64,000 nucleotides of DNA. It comes from Microcoleus sp. FACHB-672 (GTDB lineage Bacteria; Cyanobacteriota; Cyanobacteriia; Cyanobacteriales; Oscillatoriaceae). The notes under the pieces are model-generated. The model was not told the DNA's origin, ran no database searches, and saw nothing but the letters and a program-made list of their open reading frames with translations. The first letter of the stretch is position 1. The number at the start of each line of letters is the position of its first letter. Below, piece after piece: positions 63,312 to 64,000 of this stretch. Location of the stretch: NCBI RefSeq assembly GCF_014695725.1, contig NZ_JACJOU010000022.1:62001-126000 (forward strand). Reading direction: 5' to 3'. Both the position numbers and the translations under genes were made by a program.

Positions 63312-64000
63312 TCAAGACGCTTCTGATCTGCGTTCATAAAACTCAAAAATTTCTGCGCGATCGCGCAAAGCCAAAGCCGAGAACGCAACCAGCACTCCTA
63401 GCAAGGCCGCACCTGTGGCTTGGTGAGCGACGGTGAGCGGTTCTACCTGGAGGTGTAAGCGGAAGGTAGCCACGCCCAAAGCGATTTGCCATACTAACAA
63501 ACCACCGGCCCAATTGGCTAGCTGGCGCAGGGTGGGGTGCAGTGCCGGCGTCCGCCATGATAGAAATACCAAAGCCAGTGTAGCAAGGCTGGCTGGCACC
63601 ACACCGGCAATGTGGCTGTTCATCACTAAACACAATTGGCCGGCACCAAAGCACTGGTGCAAAGCCCATTGAGAGCCAACCAATCCGCCTAAAATGCTTT
63701 GCAAATATACCAGAATTGCAGCGCTCAACCCTACCCAAGGCAACTTCCCAACCGTGCCAATCGCGCGATAGGGCATTAAGGATACGCCGATTGCGAGTAG
63801 GGTGATGAAAAACAGGAGGGCACATCCTAGGTGAGCAGTAACGATGTCGAACCGCAGAAGTTCTGTTACCGTTAGTCCTCCCAAAACGCCCTGGAAAATA
63901 ATTAAGCCGAGGGCGAAGGTGGATGCCCAGGGAAGCCAAGCAGGGAGGACTCGCCGATCCCACCAGGATAAGCCGGCCAACCCTATCGCACCGCAGCCGA
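63312..64000 (-). CDS. ctaA: Heme A synthase (CtaA/COX15), N-terminus beyond the window
   Basis: At least 229 residues; the frame stays open to the window edge (reading GCGAIGLAGLSWWDRRVLPAW), so the first transmembrane part is outside. Oxidises the C8 methyl of heme O to give heme A. Visible: FQGVLGGLTVTELLRFDIVTAHLGCALL with a conserved histidine, QSILGGLVGSQWAL, HIAGVVPASLATL and QIALGVATFRLHLQVEPLTVAHQATGAAL with another heme-ligand histidine. A TTG at 63980 is not a real start. Upstream gene of the ctaAB pair. Confidence 0.94.
   Translation of the reverse strand, partial: GCGAIGLAGLSWWDRRVLPAWLPWASTFALGLIIFQGVLGGLTVTELLRFDIVTAHLGCALLFFITLLAIGVSLMPYRAIGTVGKLPWVGLSAAILVYLQSILGGLVGSQWALHQCFGAGQLCLVMNSHIAGVVPASLATLALVFLSWRTPALHPTLRQLANWAGGLLVWQIALGVATFRLHLQVEPLTVAHQATGAALLGVLVAFSALALRDRAEIFEFYERRSEAS

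Noticed and set aside
1-64000. tRNA, rRNA, CRISPR or insertion-sequence elements
   Set aside because: No cloverleaf-like T-arm sequences, no rRNA signatures, no regularly spaced 25-40 bp repeats and no transposase frames were seen.

Overview
This window is a piece of a cyanobacterial chromosome, most likely from a filamentous, non-heterocystous lineage of the Microcoleus/Coleofasciculus/Oscillatoria type. The evidence is: HIP1 octamers (GCGATCGC); a photosystem II assembly gene (psb28); an algal-type heme oxygenase; plant-type glutathione reductase; cyanobacterial-only families (Mo-dependent nitrogenase C-terminal domain proteins, DUF760, DUF6887); a type 2 isopentenyl-diphosphate isomerase; a group 2 sigma factor; and intergenic arrays of the heptamer AAATCTA. 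Genes are on both strands, mostly alone or in groups of two to four. I see no rRNA, tRNA, CRISPR array, prophage or complete insertion sequence.

Layout: 1-5.6 kb holds the start of cytidine deaminase, a CNNM/CorC-type membrane protein and mfd. 5.7-11 kb holds a short remnant of a gamma-carbonic anhydrase, two near-identical Mo-nitrogenase-C-domain genes bracketing an S-layer-homology protein, a cupin and a DUF1963 protein, then heme oxygenase. 11.5-14.8 kb is the most accessory-looking stretch: two paralogous secreted proteins of unknown function flank a CadD-type cadmium transporter, preceded by an uncatalogued 43-residue ORF and a CadC/SmtB-like inverted repeat, and followed by a decayed TerC gene. 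15.2-20.3 kb is a four-gene Gld-type ABC operon (ATPase, permease, GldG, DUF4340) with long Pro/Thr/Ser repeats. 20.4-30.5 kb has an SGNH hydrolase, rpoZ (with a 20-bp tandem duplication at its 3' end), an SLH-anchored beta-helix protein, psb28, moaB, a CAP/RTX protein, mutY, a DUF760 gene, a sigma factor and a 43-residue membrane ORF. 30.5-35.5 kb holds carB and gor.

36.3-42.2 kb is a taxis operon (CheW, methyl-accepting protein, CheA-REC hybrid) whose CheA seems to have lost its phosphorylatable Hpt histidine. Two tandem short secreted-peptide ORFs at 43.3-43.8 kb end in related Arg/Ser/Gly-rich motifs and a strong terminator; the first resembles the PatX family of filament-patterning peptides. 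Then come a GGDEF-EAL protein, a SufR-like regulator, a DUF2157/GDYXXLXY pair, sppA, fni, pyrR, cbiB, a DUF6887-recJ pair overlapping by one base, a YdcF protein, an unknown membrane-anchored helical protein, a C-terminal processing protease, and ctaB-ctaA, the latter running off the end.

The main candidates for something undescribed are the CadD-linked secreted protein pair with its leader-like small ORF, the tandem PatX-like peptides, the Hpt-less CheA, and the heptamer arrays placed at start and stop codons. All functions are read from the sequence by eye; no database search was run.
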